64,000 bases of DNA from Candidatus Ruthenibacterium merdavium (GTDB taxonomy: Bacteria; Bacillota; Clostridia; Oscillospirales; Ruminococcaceae), in the NCBI GenBank assembly GCA_019119935.1, contig DWWA01000054.1, forward strand, positions 32,645 to 96,644, read 5' to 3'. A model generated the notes under the pieces. It saw only the letters and a list, made by a program, of their open reading frames with translations. It was not told the DNA's origin and made no database searches. How positions within the stretch are numbered: the first letter of the stretch is position 1; every line of letters begins with the position of its first letter. The position numbers and the translations under genes were made by a program. Below, one piece after another: positions 28,548 to 39,088 of this stretch.

Positions 28548-30659
28548 TTATTCGGACAAGGCATCGTCCACAACGTCATTTTGTGTAAGCACAAAATCAA
28601 TATTGCCCGAAGGAATATCCGCAGCGGCCAGCTGCACACGAAGCGTATCGCCCAATCGCCACACTTGCCCGGTCAAAGGATCTGACAAAGAAATTCCCTC
28701 GGTTAACGTTAAGGCATGCTCACTTAAAGCATCGCTGCGCAAAAGCCCTTCCACCGTATTCTCCAGCTGCACATACAGCCCATAATGCGTTACGCCGGAA
28801 ACAACGCCCTCAAAGCACTCTCCAACATGAGGCTTCATTGCCTCAGCCTTATAGCAGTCGGAAATATCGCGTTCGGCATTCATTGCCGCTTGTTCGCGTT
28901 CGCTGGATTGGATAGATGCCTCCTGCACAAAGGCAGAAAACTTCCGCTGTAAACTTTCTAAGGAAGCGCCTTTCACATACGCTGATAAAATGCGATGAAT
29001 TGCAAGGTCCGGATAGCGCCGAATCGGGGAGGTAAAATGCGTATAGTCTGCAAGGGATAACCCATAGTGTCCGGTAGGATTCGGCTCATACTTTGCCTTC
29101 GCCATCGTGCGCAGCACATTGGTGTGAACCACCCGCTCCAAACTGGTGTGGCGCGTTTGCTCCAAAAGCTGGGCCAACTCCCACGCACTCGGTTCCTCTT
29201 GAAACGGGACCTCCAAACCGCAGGAAATAAGCAAATCGGACAGCGCATCCACACGCTTTGACTGCGGCGCAGAATGGGTGCGATATACAAAGGGCAGCTG
29301 CGCGCGGCGCGCAATGACAGCGACACTTTCATTCGCAAGCACCATAAACTCTTCAATCATGCGCTCTGCAACGCCGCGCACTCGTTTTTTCACCCCGGTG
29401 CAAACGCCCTTTTCGTCGAGCACAAATTTTGCCTCTTCCGATTCAAAATCCATTGCGCCGCGCGCCGTATGCAAAGCCGCAAGTTTTTCATAAATTTCAT
29501 ACAGCACTTCAAGGTCGCTTTCTACTTCACGGTATTTTTCTTTTTCTTCCGGGCGCGCTGTTTTGTCAAACAGGCGATTGATTTCCTCATATACACCCTT
29601 TAGGCGCGAGCGGATCACGGTTTTTTTCAAAACCGCATTGGTTACACGCCCAGCGTGGTCTAAATCCATCAAGCAGGAAAAAGCGAGCCTGTCTTCCTGT
29701 GGGTTTAAGCTGCAAATTCCGTTGGATAACTGTTTGGGCAGCATAGGAATCACGCTGTCTGCATAATAAACAGATGTTCCGCGTTTCATCGCCTCTTCGT
29801 CTAAAGCACTGTGCGGTTTCACATAATGGCTGACATCCGCAATGTGCACACCAAGTCGGTAGCCATACGGCGTTCGCTGTGCGCTGACGGCATCGTCAAT
29901 GTCCTTTGTATCAAACCCGTCTATGGTAAAAATCACACTGTCGCGCAAATCAAGGCGGCCTTGTATCTCTTTTTCCGTTACTTGCGCCGATTGCAGCGCT
30001 TTTGCTTCTTCCTTCACCGGCTGCGGGAAACGCGGTTCAATTCCTTGTGCGTAAAGCAATGCACGCGCGCAGTGTGCGGCACTTTGGGCACACCCAAAGC
30101 GGACGGTTACAACTGCGCGGTGATCTTCGTAAGCCGAACCGCGTTCGACTAATTCCACGGCTACTTTTTCTCCGCAAAGTGCCTCGCCAAGGCCGTTCTT
30201 TTTCAAGAAAATAGGCACTTGGGGGCAGTCATCCGGAATAAATACAATTCTGCCATACTCTTCCCGCAAAATTCCGGTAAACTCTCTTCGTTCTTTGATG
30301 ACAGCAAGCACTTTTCCCTCCCTGCTTCCTCCTGAGCGGGTATTCTTGGAAACATGAAGGGAAAGCGTATCGCCCGGCATTGCCCCTTGCAAAAAACGCC
30401 CCGGGATAAAAAACTCTTCCTGCGTTTCAAGTGCTTTTGCAAAAGCAAAGCCGCGGCCCAGTTTTACAACTATCGCTTGTACACCATGATACAAATCAGT
30501 TAAATAATACTTTCCATCCTTTTTGAGCACTTTCTTCTTTTTTTCAAGATCATCCAAAATATGTGCTACTTTTTTAGGATTACCCAAATGATTTTTGAGC
30601 ATTTTCAGACTTTTTTCGCCTTCTGAAAGCTGTTGAATCACCTTTGTTTTTAAACTCAT
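28548..30659 (-). CDS. rnr: Ribonuclease R
   Basis: FTIDGFDTKDIDDAVSA, VHIADVSHYV, RGTSVYYADSVIPMLPKQLSNGICSLNPQEDRLAFS, S1 domain at C-term; start ATG 30659. Confidence 0.95.
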   Translation of the reverse strand: MSLKTKVIQQLSEGEKSLKMLKNHLGNPKKVAHILDDLEKKKKVLKKDGKYYLTDLYHGVQAIVVKLGRGFAFAKALETQEEFFIPGRFLQGAMPGDTLSLHVSKNTRSGGSREGKVLAVIKERREFTGILREEYGRIVFIPDDCPQVPIFLKKNGLGEALCGEKVAVELVERGSAYEDHRAVVTVRFGCAQSAAHCARALLYAQGIEPRFPQPVKEEAKALQSAQVTEKEIQGRLDLRDSVIFTIDGFDTKDIDDAVSAQRTPYGYRLGVHIADVSHYVKPHSALDEEAMKRGTSVYYADSVIPMLPKQLSNGICSLNPQEDRLAFSCLMDLDHAGRVTNAVLKKTVIRSRLKGVYEEINRLFDKTARPEEKEKYREVESDLEVLYEIYEKLAALHTARGAMDFESEEAKFVLDEKGVCTGVKKRVRGVAERMIEEFMVLANESVAVIARRAQLPFVYRTHSAPQSKRVDALSDLLISCGLEVPFQEEPSAWELAQLLEQTRHTSLERVVHTNVLRTMAKAKYEPNPTGHYGLSLADYTHFTSPIRRYPDLAIHRILSAYVKGASLESLQRKFSAFVQEASIQSSEREQAAMNAERDISDCYKAEAMKPHVGECFEGVVSGVTHYGLYVQLENTVEGLLRSDALSEHALTLTEGISLSDPLTGQVWRLGDTLRVQLAAADIPSGNIDFVLTQNDVVDDALSE

Positions 30660-30732
30660 GTTTCCCCCTCCTTCATTTCCTGCGCGCAATCCGTAAAGAG
30701 ACGCCGCATGAATATAATCATTTTTAAATAAG

Positions 30733-30762
30733 AAACCCGCCCTGCAAGCGCCGGGCGGGTTT
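30733..30762 (-). terminator. Hairpin downstream of secG
   Basis: AAACCCGCCC...GGGCGGGTTT. Confidence 0.7.
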
Positions 30763-30768
30763 AAAACA

Positions 30769-31014
30769 TTACGCTAAATAAATGCTGAACACACTCACAA
30801 GTACCGCCAATACAAAGAAGGCAATACCGGCATATTTCGTGTACTTAGCCAGTACGGAACTACCCATGCGTCCGCGGTTATCTTCCACCATTTCGCCGCC
30901 GCCAATCACGCCGGACAAGCCACGGCCCTTGGATTCCTGGCTCAATACTAAGAAAATCAAACCAATGCAGCAAAGAATCAGCAAAACGCCGCCGATAATT
31001 TCAAAAATGCCCAT
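30769..31014 (-). CDS. secG: Preprotein translocase subunit SecG
   Basis: Small two-TM protein LVLSQESKGRGLSGVIGGG; adjacent to rnr. Confidence 0.9.
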   Translation of the reverse strand: MGIFEIIGGVLLILCCIGLIFLVLSQESKGRGLSGVIGGGEMVEDNRGRMGSSVLAKYTKYAGIAFFVLAVLVSVFSIYLA

Positions 31015-31116
31015 TAATGAAACCTCCAAAACTTTCAATACAGTGTTTATTATATCACGAATCTTGCAAAAATCAAGATTTCCTCTAAAAAACTTCGTTC
31101 CTTTTCAAGACAGCAC

Positions 31117-32130
31117 TCACGCTGCAAGGCCGGTGGCATTTTCACTCGCAAATTGCAGCGCACCCTGCGCATCCACATAAGCAATTATATTGCCTTGCAA
31201 GTCGGTTCGGTAAACGCTTGCACTCACCGATTCAAACGCGCGTAAAGCTGCCTCGTGCGGATGTCCATAGTCATTATCCTTTCCGCAGCTGACAACAACA
31301 GCCTTCGGCTTTATCGAAGAAACAAACGCCCTGCTGTTGGAAGTATATGAGCCGTGATGACCCGCTTGAAAAAGATCAGCGGATAAATCGAGGCCTGTTT
31401 CCAGCGCCAGATTCTCAACAGGGCTTTCCCCATCGCCGGTAAATAAGCACGAAACGTCCGAAGCCGCAAACTTTAAAACAGGCGACAAATTGTTAAGATT
31501 GTCATCTACCACACTGGCCTGCAAAACATGCACAGCAGCCTGTCCCACATGGTACACCTCTCCTGCCTGCATCGTTCGCATCGGCACTTGTTCCTGCTGT
31601 GCTGTTTTCAGGATTTCTTTCACCTGTGCCGATTGGTCCGATTCCTCTGGAAGCATCGGCAGCAAAAAGGTTTCCACATCAAATGAAGTGAGAATATCCT
31701 CCATTGCGCCGATATGGTCTGCGTGCGGATGAGTCATGACCAAATAGTCCAGCTCCTGCACGCCTGCATTTCTTAGGTAATAGAGCAATTCTTCGCTGTC
31801 TGCTGCGAGCCCCGCGTCAATCAATGCAAAGTGTCCGTTATCTTCCAACAAAGTGGCATCTGCTTGCCCCACATCGATAAAATGGATGCGCGTAACAGCC
31901 CCTTCACTGCTTTCGAGCGCATAAGATGTCGGCCAAAGGTTTGTTTCACGGAACACATCGCTCCATGACGGCACCGGCCAGCCGCAATATTCCCCCAGGC
32001 ATAAAATTGTCGAAACAATTAAAACAATTCCGGCCAAAACAGGCGAACTGCGCTTACGCAAACGCCAAAGCTTATTTAAAAGCGCTTTTTCTTCTTTGAA
32101 TGTCTGGCGGCGGTATTTCTTGCGCGGCAT
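31117..32130 (-). CDS. ComEC/Rec2-like metallo-beta-lactamase-fold hydrolase
   Basis: FIDVGQADATLLEDNGHFALIDAG, MTHPHADHIGAMEDIL, QAGHHGSYTSNS; one N-terminal TM. Confidence 0.9.
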   Translation of the reverse strand: MPRKKYRRQTFKEEKALLNKLWRLRKRSSPVLAGIVLIVSTILCLGEYCGWPVPSWSDVFRETNLWPTSYALESSEGAVTRIHFIDVGQADATLLEDNGHFALIDAGLAADSEELLYYLRNAGVQELDYLVMTHPHADHIGAMEDILTSFDVETFLLPMLPEESDQSAQVKEILKTAQQEQVPMRTMQAGEVYHVGQAAVHVLQASVVDDNLNNLSPVLKFAASDVSCLFTGDGESPVENLALETGLDLSADLFQAGHHGSYTSNSRAFVSSIKPKAVVVSCGKDNDYGHPHEAALRAFESVSASVYRTDLQGNIIAYVDAQGALQFASENATGLAA

Positions 32131-34010
32131 GGCTGAACACCTCGCTTCCTCCGCTGCGCATTCTCCACTTGCTCTTGGTAAGACGGCAAATGAATTTCAA
32201 TCGTTTTTTCACGCTTTTTCATACGCACCTGCGCAGGAATCAAAAGCGGAATTAAATCCTCTCGATGCGTCAGCTTTAACGCTTGGTAGACGCGCTGTGC
32301 GTTCTTGGGCTCATAATACTGCAGCAGTGCGCGCTGCATCGCCTTTTCCTCGCGGTCTTTTGCAACGTAAACCGGTTTGAGCGTATAAGGGTCGAGCCCG
32401 GTATAAAACATGCAGGTAGAAACCGTACCCGGTGTGGGGTAAAAGTCCTGCACCTGCTCAGGCTTCATGCGGTGGCGATAAAGATATTCTGCCAAAATGA
32501 CAGCATCTTTCAACGTACTTCCCGGATGACTGCTCATCAGGTACGGCACTAAATACTGCTTTTTGCCGGCCTTTTTAGAAAGCTCGTAAAAGCGTTTCGA
32601 AAAACGATTAAACACTTCGACAGGCGGTTTTCCCATGTATTTCAGTGTATTAGGTGCACAGTGTTCGGGCGCCACTTTCAGCTGGCCGCTGACGTGATGC
32701 TCAACGAGCTCTCGGAAAAAGCTTTCATCGCGGTCTTCCATCAAATAGTCATATCGAATGCCGCTTCGAATAAAAACTTTTTTCACCTTTGGCAGAGCGC
32801 GAAGACGACGTAAAATTTTTAGATAATCGGAATGATCTACCAATAATTCCGGGCAAGCCTTCGGTGCAAGGCAATGCTTGCCTCCCATGCACATTCCCTC
32901 TCTTCCCTGCTTTTTGCAGCTGGGCAGGCGGAAATTTGCCGTCGGGCCGCCAACATCGTGAATATAGCCTTTAAATCCCGGCATCTGTGTCAACTTCTCC
33001 GCCTCGCGCACCACGCTTTCCTCGCTTCGACTGGTAACTCTTCTGCCCTGATGCATTGCAATGGCGCAAAAATTGCATCCGCCGAAGCAGCCGCGGTTGT
33101 GTGCAATGGAAAACTCAACTTCTTCAATGGCAGGAATGCCTCCCATTGCTTCATAGGAAGGATGGTAACGTCTGGTAAACGGCAGTGCGTAAACAGCATC
33201 TAGCTCCCGCCGTGTTAAAGGCTTTGCCGGAATATTTTGCACAAGATAGCGCTCTGTCTGCTTTTGCACGACGATTTTGCCGGAAACCGGGTCTTGCTGA
33301 TCCATCTGAATTCGGCACGCCTTTGCATAAGCCGTTTTATCCGCCTTGACTTTTGCATACGAAGCGCACTCTTCGTATTCGGAAGGAAGTTCTTCAAAAC
33401 TGCAAAGGTAGCATGTCCCGGCAACATCTCGAATGGTTTCGATGGGTTCGCCGGAAAACAAGCGGCGCGCAATTTCCACCGTTTGATGTTCGCCCATGCC
33501 GAAACTAATCAAATCGGCGCCGCTCGCCTCGGCAATACTCGGCATAACACTGTCTGTCCAGTAATCGTAATGCGCGAAACGGCGCAGGCTTGCTTCCAAG
33601 CCGCCTAAAATAACCGGAACGTCCGGATAAGCTTCTTTCGCCATTTTGGTATAAACGGTTGCACAGCGGTCCGGCCGCTTTCCTGCTACACCGCCCGGCG
33701 TATATTCGTCCTGCTTGCGCCGAACTTTTGCAACCGTATAATGCGCCACCATGCTGTCAACGTTGCCGCCGCCGATGAAAAAGCCGTATTTCGGTTTTCC
33801 GTATTCTTTCATGCTTTCGCAGGAAGAATAGTCCGGCTGACTGATAATGCCCACACGATAGCCCTCATGTTCCAACACGCGGCTGATAATCGCCGCACCA
33901 AAACTGGGGTGATCCACATAGGCGTCGCCCGTGACGAGAACAAAATCTACTTCCTGCCAGCCGCGTTCGGTCATATCGGCGCGGCAAAGAGGCAAAAACT
34001 CAAATCCCAT
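32076..34010 (-). CDS. YgiQ family radical SAM protein
   Basis: Radical SAM CX3CX2C motif in HNRGCFGGCNFCAI; FLPLCRADMTERGW N-term; YPTPGTVSTCMFYTGLDP. Confidence 0.93.
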   Translation of the reverse strand: MGFEFLPLCRADMTERGWQEVDFVLVTGDAYVDHPSFGAAIISRVLEHEGYRVGIISQPDYSSCESMKEYGKPKYGFFIGGGNVDSMVAHYTVAKVRRKQDEYTPGGVAGKRPDRCATVYTKMAKEAYPDVPVILGGLEASLRRFAHYDYWTDSVMPSIAEASGADLISFGMGEHQTVEIARRLFSGEPIETIRDVAGTCYLCSFEELPSEYEECASYAKVKADKTAYAKACRIQMDQQDPVSGKIVVQKQTERYLVQNIPAKPLTRRELDAVYALPFTRRYHPSYEAMGGIPAIEEVEFSIAHNRGCFGGCNFCAIAMHQGRRVTSRSEESVVREAEKLTQMPGFKGYIHDVGGPTANFRLPSCKKQGREGMCMGGKHCLAPKACPELLVDHSDYLKILRRLRALPKVKKVFIRSGIRYDYLMEDRDESFFRELVEHHVSGQLKVAPEHCAPNTLKYMGKPPVEVFNRFSKRFYELSKKAGKKQYLVPYLMSSHPGSTLKDAVILAEYLYRHRMKPEQVQDFYPTPGTVSTCMFYTGLDPYTLKPVYVAKDREEKAMQRALLQYYEPKNAQRVYQALKLTHREDLIPLLIPAQVRMKKREKTIEIHLPSYQEQVENAQRRKRGVQPCRARNTAARHSKKKKRF

Positions 34011-34038
34011 ACACACTACCTTTTCTGTTTCTCTGCGC

Positions 34039-36663
34039 TTACGTTTCCTGCGCCTCACGATTCATGCGCATTTCAATCCAATCTTGACGAGTAATCAATA
34101 CTTTACGCGGCTTTGCGCCCTCATAAGGGCCTACAATCATATCGCGCTCCATTTCATCAATCAAGCGCGCGGCTCTTGCATAGCCCAGTTTGCAGCGCCG
34201 CTGCACCAAGCTGACAGACGCTTGCCCGGCATCAATAACCGCTTCCACGGCACTCTCATACATCGGATCTTCATCGTCGTCCTCGTCCGATGAGCCGCTC
34301 GAAACACTCTCTTTCACGGCGCACTTATCCATTTCCGCAATCATTTCTTCGTTATAATTCGTGTTGGCATGCTTCTTAATGAATTCGATAACGTCGCGAA
34401 TTTCGCTCGAACGCACAAACGTACCTTGAATACGAACCGGCTTATTCACACCGACAGGCATATACAGCATATCGCCGTTGCCAAGCAGTTTTTCTGCGCC
34501 GCCGGTGTCCAAAATCGTGCGGCTGTCAATCTGACTCATTACTGTTAAGCCAATGCGCGATGGAATATTTGCTTTGATCAAGCCCGTAATGACATCAACC
34601 GAAGGACGCTGCGTTGCAATAATTAAGTGCATGCCTGCCGCGCGCGCCTTTTGCGCAATACGGCAGATGTAGTCCTCCACTTCTTTTCCGGCTACCATCA
34701 TCAAATCAGCCAGCTCGTCAATTACAATAACAATATAGGGCAGCGGCTCCAATGTTGCATTTTCTTTTGCCAAAGCGTTGTATTCCTCAATATTAGGAAC
34801 ACCGTTCTCTGCAAGCAGATGATAGCGCTTTTCCATTTCGGCTACGGCGGCACCGAGCGCGCCCGCCGCCTTACGGGGCTCTGTAACAACAGGCATCAAA
34901 AGATGCGGAATTCCATTATACTGCGCAAACTCCACCATTTTCGGATCAATCAAAATCATGCGCAGTACCTGCGGGGAACAGCGGTAGAGCATACTCATGA
35001 TGATGGAGTTGGTGCAGACCGACTTACCCGAACCGGTTGTTCCCGCAATCAGCAAGTGCGGCATCTTGGCAAGGTTTCCTACTTGACAGTTACCTGCGAT
35101 ATCTTTACCCACGGCAAAGGTCAACGGCGCTTTGCTTTTGGCAAAGCTGGGCGCCTCCAAAATGCTCCGCAAAGTAACAGTTGTTCTGGTTTTATTTGGA
35201 ATTTCAATACCAACCGCTGCTTTGCCGGGAATCGGCGCTTCAATACGCACACCACCCGTGGCCAAATTCAGGGCGATATCATCGGCAAGCCCTGTAATGC
35301 GGCTGATCTTTACACCCGCGAGCGGCTGAAGCTCGTAACGAGTCACGGAAGGGCCGCTGCTGATGCCAAGCGGCTTTGTCTTAACGCCAAAGCTTTCCAA
35401 GGTTTTCACCAAAAGATCCGCATTATGCATCAATTCTTCCTGCATATTCTGCGTATCGACCGGCTCCGCTTTTTGGAACAAATTCAGCGGCGGATAAACG
35501 TAGTCATCCGCATCCTCTCGCGCAGGTTCTGTCACATTTTGGCTGTTTTCCTGCGCCAGTTTTTCCTCTTCCGCATCAACCGCCTGCTTAACAAGCGTTT
35601 CCAGCGCACGACTGGGCGTTGATTCCAACGTTTGGGCAGGCATACTTTTTTGAGGCTCAATAGGCGCATTGACAGGTTCCGGCGTCGCCGTTAACTCGAC
35701 CGGAGCGGGCTTTGCAACCTCCGGTACTGCGGGCGAGCTTGCCTGCCGGGGCGGTACGGGAACCGGAGTGACATCTTGTCCGCCCGCAGCAAACATGCCA
35801 AAGGTTCCTCCCGGCCCGATGACCGGTTTTTCCTGCCCATGGTTTGTGATGGCCGACGGCGAGGGTCCATCGTCCAATGCAATATCAATCACCGCATTTT
35901 TTCGCTTTTTCTTTGCCATGGCACCGGCAAACGCTTGCGCGTCCATTCCGCTCTCCTGCTGCGCTTTCCGCTCCTGCCGAATTTGCGCGGCGCGCTCCGC
36001 TCGTTCTACGCTCTCCTGTGCACGCTTATCTGCGCGTGCTGCCGATTGAATGGTGTGGATATCCCGCGCGTTCTGCGCATGACGCGCTAAAAAATGGTAA
36101 AGCTGTGCAGGTGTGGTTTGTGTCAGAACCATAACCCACAGAATTGTCATCAAAACCAAGAGGATATTGGCTGCAGGGCGGCCGCACAGCGCTGTTAAGC
36201 TCCAGCCAAGTACAGCGCCCAATACGCCGCTGCTCATCGGCCAAGAAACACTTGCAGCCTGCGCATGCAGCTGTGCAATTCCTTCAAAAAAATTACTCGA
36301 AGGCTCGCTTTTTGAAAAGACGAAAAAAATTCCGCACAATAATAATACGGAAATCAGGAATTTAATGGATTTTTTAATAATAGGAAGCCCCACAACCACT
36401 CTTAAAGCTAAATAGATCAAAATTGGGCCGAGCACATAGGCTCCGACACCAAAAATGCCGAAAATTACGTTAGAGCGAACCCAAGCCCAAACGGAAGCTC
36501 CCTTTACGAAAACCAGCGCTAAAACAACAACAGCGACGCCGAAAATGAAAATACTCCACTCCGGCGCCAAGTCTGCTGCCGGCTTTACAGCGGTTTGTTT
36601 TGTCGTTTTTTTCTTTGTGCTGCTCTGCGCACTTTTCTTGCCTGTTTGCTTTTTTGTTGCCAT
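34039..36663 (-). CDS. DNA translocase FtsK/SpoIIIE
   Basis: N-term TMs, PHLLIAGTTGSGKSVCTNSIIMSML, IVIDELADLMM, C-term gamma winged helix. Confidence 0.95.
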   Translation of the reverse strand: MATKKQTGKKSAQSSTKKKTTKQTAVKPAADLAPEWSIFIFGVAVVVLALVFVKGASVWAWVRSNVIFGIFGVGAYVLGPILIYLALRVVVGLPIIKKSIKFLISVLLLCGIFFVFSKSEPSSNFFEGIAQLHAQAASVSWPMSSGVLGAVLGWSLTALCGRPAANILLVLMTILWVMVLTQTTPAQLYHFLARHAQNARDIHTIQSAARADKRAQESVERAERAAQIRQERKAQQESGMDAQAFAGAMAKKKRKNAVIDIALDDGPSPSAITNHGQEKPVIGPGGTFGMFAAGGQDVTPVPVPPRQASSPAVPEVAKPAPVELTATPEPVNAPIEPQKSMPAQTLESTPSRALETLVKQAVDAEEEKLAQENSQNVTEPAREDADDYVYPPLNLFQKAEPVDTQNMQEELMHNADLLVKTLESFGVKTKPLGISSGPSVTRYELQPLAGVKISRITGLADDIALNLATGGVRIEAPIPGKAAVGIEIPNKTRTTVTLRSILEAPSFAKSKAPLTFAVGKDIAGNCQVGNLAKMPHLLIAGTTGSGKSVCTNSIIMSMLYRCSPQVLRMILIDPKMVEFAQYNGIPHLLMPVVTEPRKAAGALGAAVAEMEKRYHLLAENGVPNIEEYNALAKENATLEPLPYIVIVIDELADLMMVAGKEVEDYICRIAQKARAAGMHLIIATQRPSVDVITGLIKANIPSRIGLTVMSQIDSRTILDTGGAEKLLGNGDMLYMPVGVNKPVRIQGTFVRSSEIRDVIEFIKKHANTNYNEEMIAEMDKCAVKESVSSGSSDEDDDEDPMYESAVEAVIDAGQASVSLVQRRCKLGYARAARLIDEMERDMIVGPYEGAKPRKVLITRQDWIEMRMNREAQET

Positions 36664-36928
36664 TCCTGTTTTACAAGCCCCTTTTCCCGGTGATCCGCTT
36701 TGCGGCTGCCGTAAAATATCGGGTGCCGAAGAGATAACGCTGTTTTTCCCTTCGACACGGTTCATCTTTTCTGAAACTGCATATTTCATCAGCGCTGCAC
36801 AAGCAAAAGGACAGCTTTTTCACTTCACGTCCTGCGATTTCCCGCTGTGAAAAGATGGACATTATTTTTTATAATACCACCAAATTTCATCGGAAACAAT
36901 CCTTAAATTAAAAAACTGATGAATTTTG

Positions 36929-37633
36929 TCATTTTCCTTGTGATTCAATGCTCTGATAGAGAAACCGCATCGCATCACTCAAACCTCCCAATTCATCAAT
37001 CAAACCTTCCTGTACCGCGCTTTCTCCGTCCAAAACACTGCCCACATCCATCACCAGCTCACCCGTGTGCATCATCAGCTCTGTAAAACGCGCCGCACTG
37101 ATGTGTGAATGGCGCGTGACAAATCCGGTAATACGCTGCTGCATTTGTTCAAAGTAACGCATGGTCTGCGGCACGCCCAAAACAAGGCCCGCGTGGCGTA
37201 CGGGATGCACTGTCATCGTCGCGGTGGGTACAATAAAGCTTCGCTTTGCGGCTACGGCCAGCGGAATTCCTATGGAGTGTCCGCCGCCAAGCACCAAGGT
37301 TGCCGTCGGTTTATGCAGTCCGCTGATGAGCTCGGCAAGCGCAAGACCGGCTTCGACATCGCCGCCCACCGTGTTTAGAATCACCAAAAGACCCTCAATG
37401 TTGGGATCTTCTTCAATGGATACCAACTGTGGAATCACATGCTCATAACGCGTTGTTTTTTGATCCTGCGGGGCAAGAGAATGACCCTCAATTTGTCCAA
37501 TCACCGTCAAGCAATGGATGGCATGTCTGCCTTTGGTTTTCAAAACGCTGCCGGTTTCCAACATATACTCCTTTTCCATCTCTTGTTCACTGATATTCTC
37601 AGGCTCTTTCGTTTTCTCACTCTTCTTCGACAT
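36929..37633 (-). CDS. tepA: ClpP-fold serine protease, TepA-like
   Basis: LGGGHSIGIPLAVAAK (nucleophile motif), HPVRHAG; neighbour of spoIIIE as in Bacillus. Confidence 0.85.
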   Translation of the reverse strand: MSKKSEKTKEPENISEQEMEKEYMLETGSVLKTKGRHAIHCLTVIGQIEGHSLAPQDQKTTRYEHVIPQLVSIEEDPNIEGLLVILNTVGGDVEAGLALAELISGLHKPTATLVLGGGHSIGIPLAVAAKRSFIVPTATMTVHPVRHAGLVLGVPQTMRYFEQMQQRITGFVTRHSHISAARFTELMMHTGELVMDVGSVLDGESAVQEGLIDELGGLSDAMRFLYQSIESQGK

Positions 37634-37876
37634 TGCTCTCATCCTTTCTCTCGTATCTTAGGTGCATTTTGCAAAAATCGGGAATTTATTTTTTGCAAAA
37701 CGCCTTTGAAAGAACAGCCTTTTTATAAAGCATTTGTCCTCGTTTTATGCTTGACCGCAAGAAAATACTTTATACAGTCTTGCTCATTTTTCCTCTTTGC
37801 AGTACAATAAAAAAGGTTTCTTTTGCCACATTAAGCTGTCTTACACCTTGTCCATCAGAGAAAGCAGGTGTTATTT

Positions 37877-39088
37877 TTGAGTCTATACTTAAATGTGATC
37901 GGAACTGCTTTTTTCGTGTTTCCGATTTTAGCCTTTATTTTCACAATTCCTTATTTAATTTTTCAATACAAAACGTTTGGGGCTATTCCCTTGCTGCGTT
38001 CCGCCATTCTTTATTCGTTTATTTTATATTGCTTAACGGCTTACTTCCTAGTGATTTTGCCCCTGCCATCGCGTGAGTCCGTGGCAGCGATGACTTCTGC
38101 GCGGTACAATTTGGTCCCCGGGTCCGGCTTAATCTCTTTCTGGCGGAATAATCATCTTTCTTTCCGTGATATCGACTCCTACATCCGCCTTTTTTTCAGT
38201 CCTGCCATGCGGGAAATTCTGTTCAATGTCTGCATGCTGTTTCCTCTTGGGGTATATCTGCGCTATTACTTTAAATGTAAAATGGGGCTCACCGTTCTGC
38301 TCGGATTTTTGATGAGCTTGTTTTTTGAGCTCACACAGCTTTCCGGTCTTTACGGGATTTATCCCCGGCCTTATCGCCTTTTTGACGTTACCGACTTGCT
38401 GGATAACACCTTTGGAGCATGGCTCGGATACTTATGCACCCCCATTTTTTGTTTTTTCCTTCCCTCTCGAGAAGAGCTGGACATGCGCGCCTATCAAAAA
38501 GGACAGAAAGTGCCTTTTTTGCGTCGAGTTTTTGCAGCGGTGATTGATTGGCTGGCTCTGATTGTTTTTTATGTTGCAATAGAGTCGGTCGGCACCGAAG
38601 TTTTCCCTGTTTTGCGTCAAATGCAGTGGCTCAAGCCGATCATCATGTCTTGTTCTGTTTTAGTTTATTTCGGCTTTTTTCAATGGCTGTGCCGCGGATA
38701 TACCGCCGGAAAACTGTTTTTGCATCTGCGCTTAGTAGACCGGCTTGGAGGGCGTCCAAAGCTTTGGGCATGCTGCGCAAGATATGCGCTTTTATATGGG
38801 CTCGTACTGCCTGCACCCTACTATGCCATGTCGTTTTTAGACGCTGCCAGTTTTTTAGACAGCGGTTCGCTGGAAATTGCGGGAACTGCATTCCTTTCAG
38901 CCTTGTTTGCCGGGGTAGGCTGTGTATTTTGTGCCGAAACTGTGGCAAAACTTCTAGGCAGTGAAAATGAATATTTATATGGGAAAATCACCTCGACAAG
39001 AATTATCAGCACCATCAAAATTCCTGAATTTGCAGCGGCTTTCGAGAGTAATGTTTCAGAGAATAGCAATAATGGCTCAGAATCTTAA
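37877..39088 (+). CDS. VanZ-like domain plus RDD domain membrane protein
   Basis: VanZ signature (YPRPYRLFDVTDLLDNTFGAWLGY) followed by RDD-type region (FLRRVFAAVIDWLALIVFY...YTAGKLFLHLRLVDRLGGRPKLW). Confidence 0.8.
   Translation: MSLYLNVIGTAFFVFPILAFIFTIPYLIFQYKTFGAIPLLRSAILYSFILYCLTAYFLVILPLPSRESVAAMTSARYNLVPGSGLISFWRNNHLSFRDIDSYIRLFFSPAMREILFNVCMLFPLGVYLRYYFKCKMGLTVLLGFLMSLFFELTQLSGLYGIYPRPYRLFDVTDLLDNTFGAWLGYLCTPIFCFFLPSREELDMRAYQKGQKVPFLRRVFAAVIDWLALIVFYVAIESVGTEVFPVLRQMQWLKPIIMSCSVLVYFGFFQWLCRGYTAGKLFLHLRLVDRLGGRPKLWACCARYALLYGLVLPAPYYAMSFLDAASFLDSGSLEIAGTAFLSALFAGVGCVFCAETVAKLLGSENEYLYGKITSTRIISTIKIPEFAAAFESNVSENSNNGSES

Noticed and set aside
34627-35622. 331-aa plus-strand ORF
   Set aside because: Antisense to ftsK/spoIIIE; no motifs.
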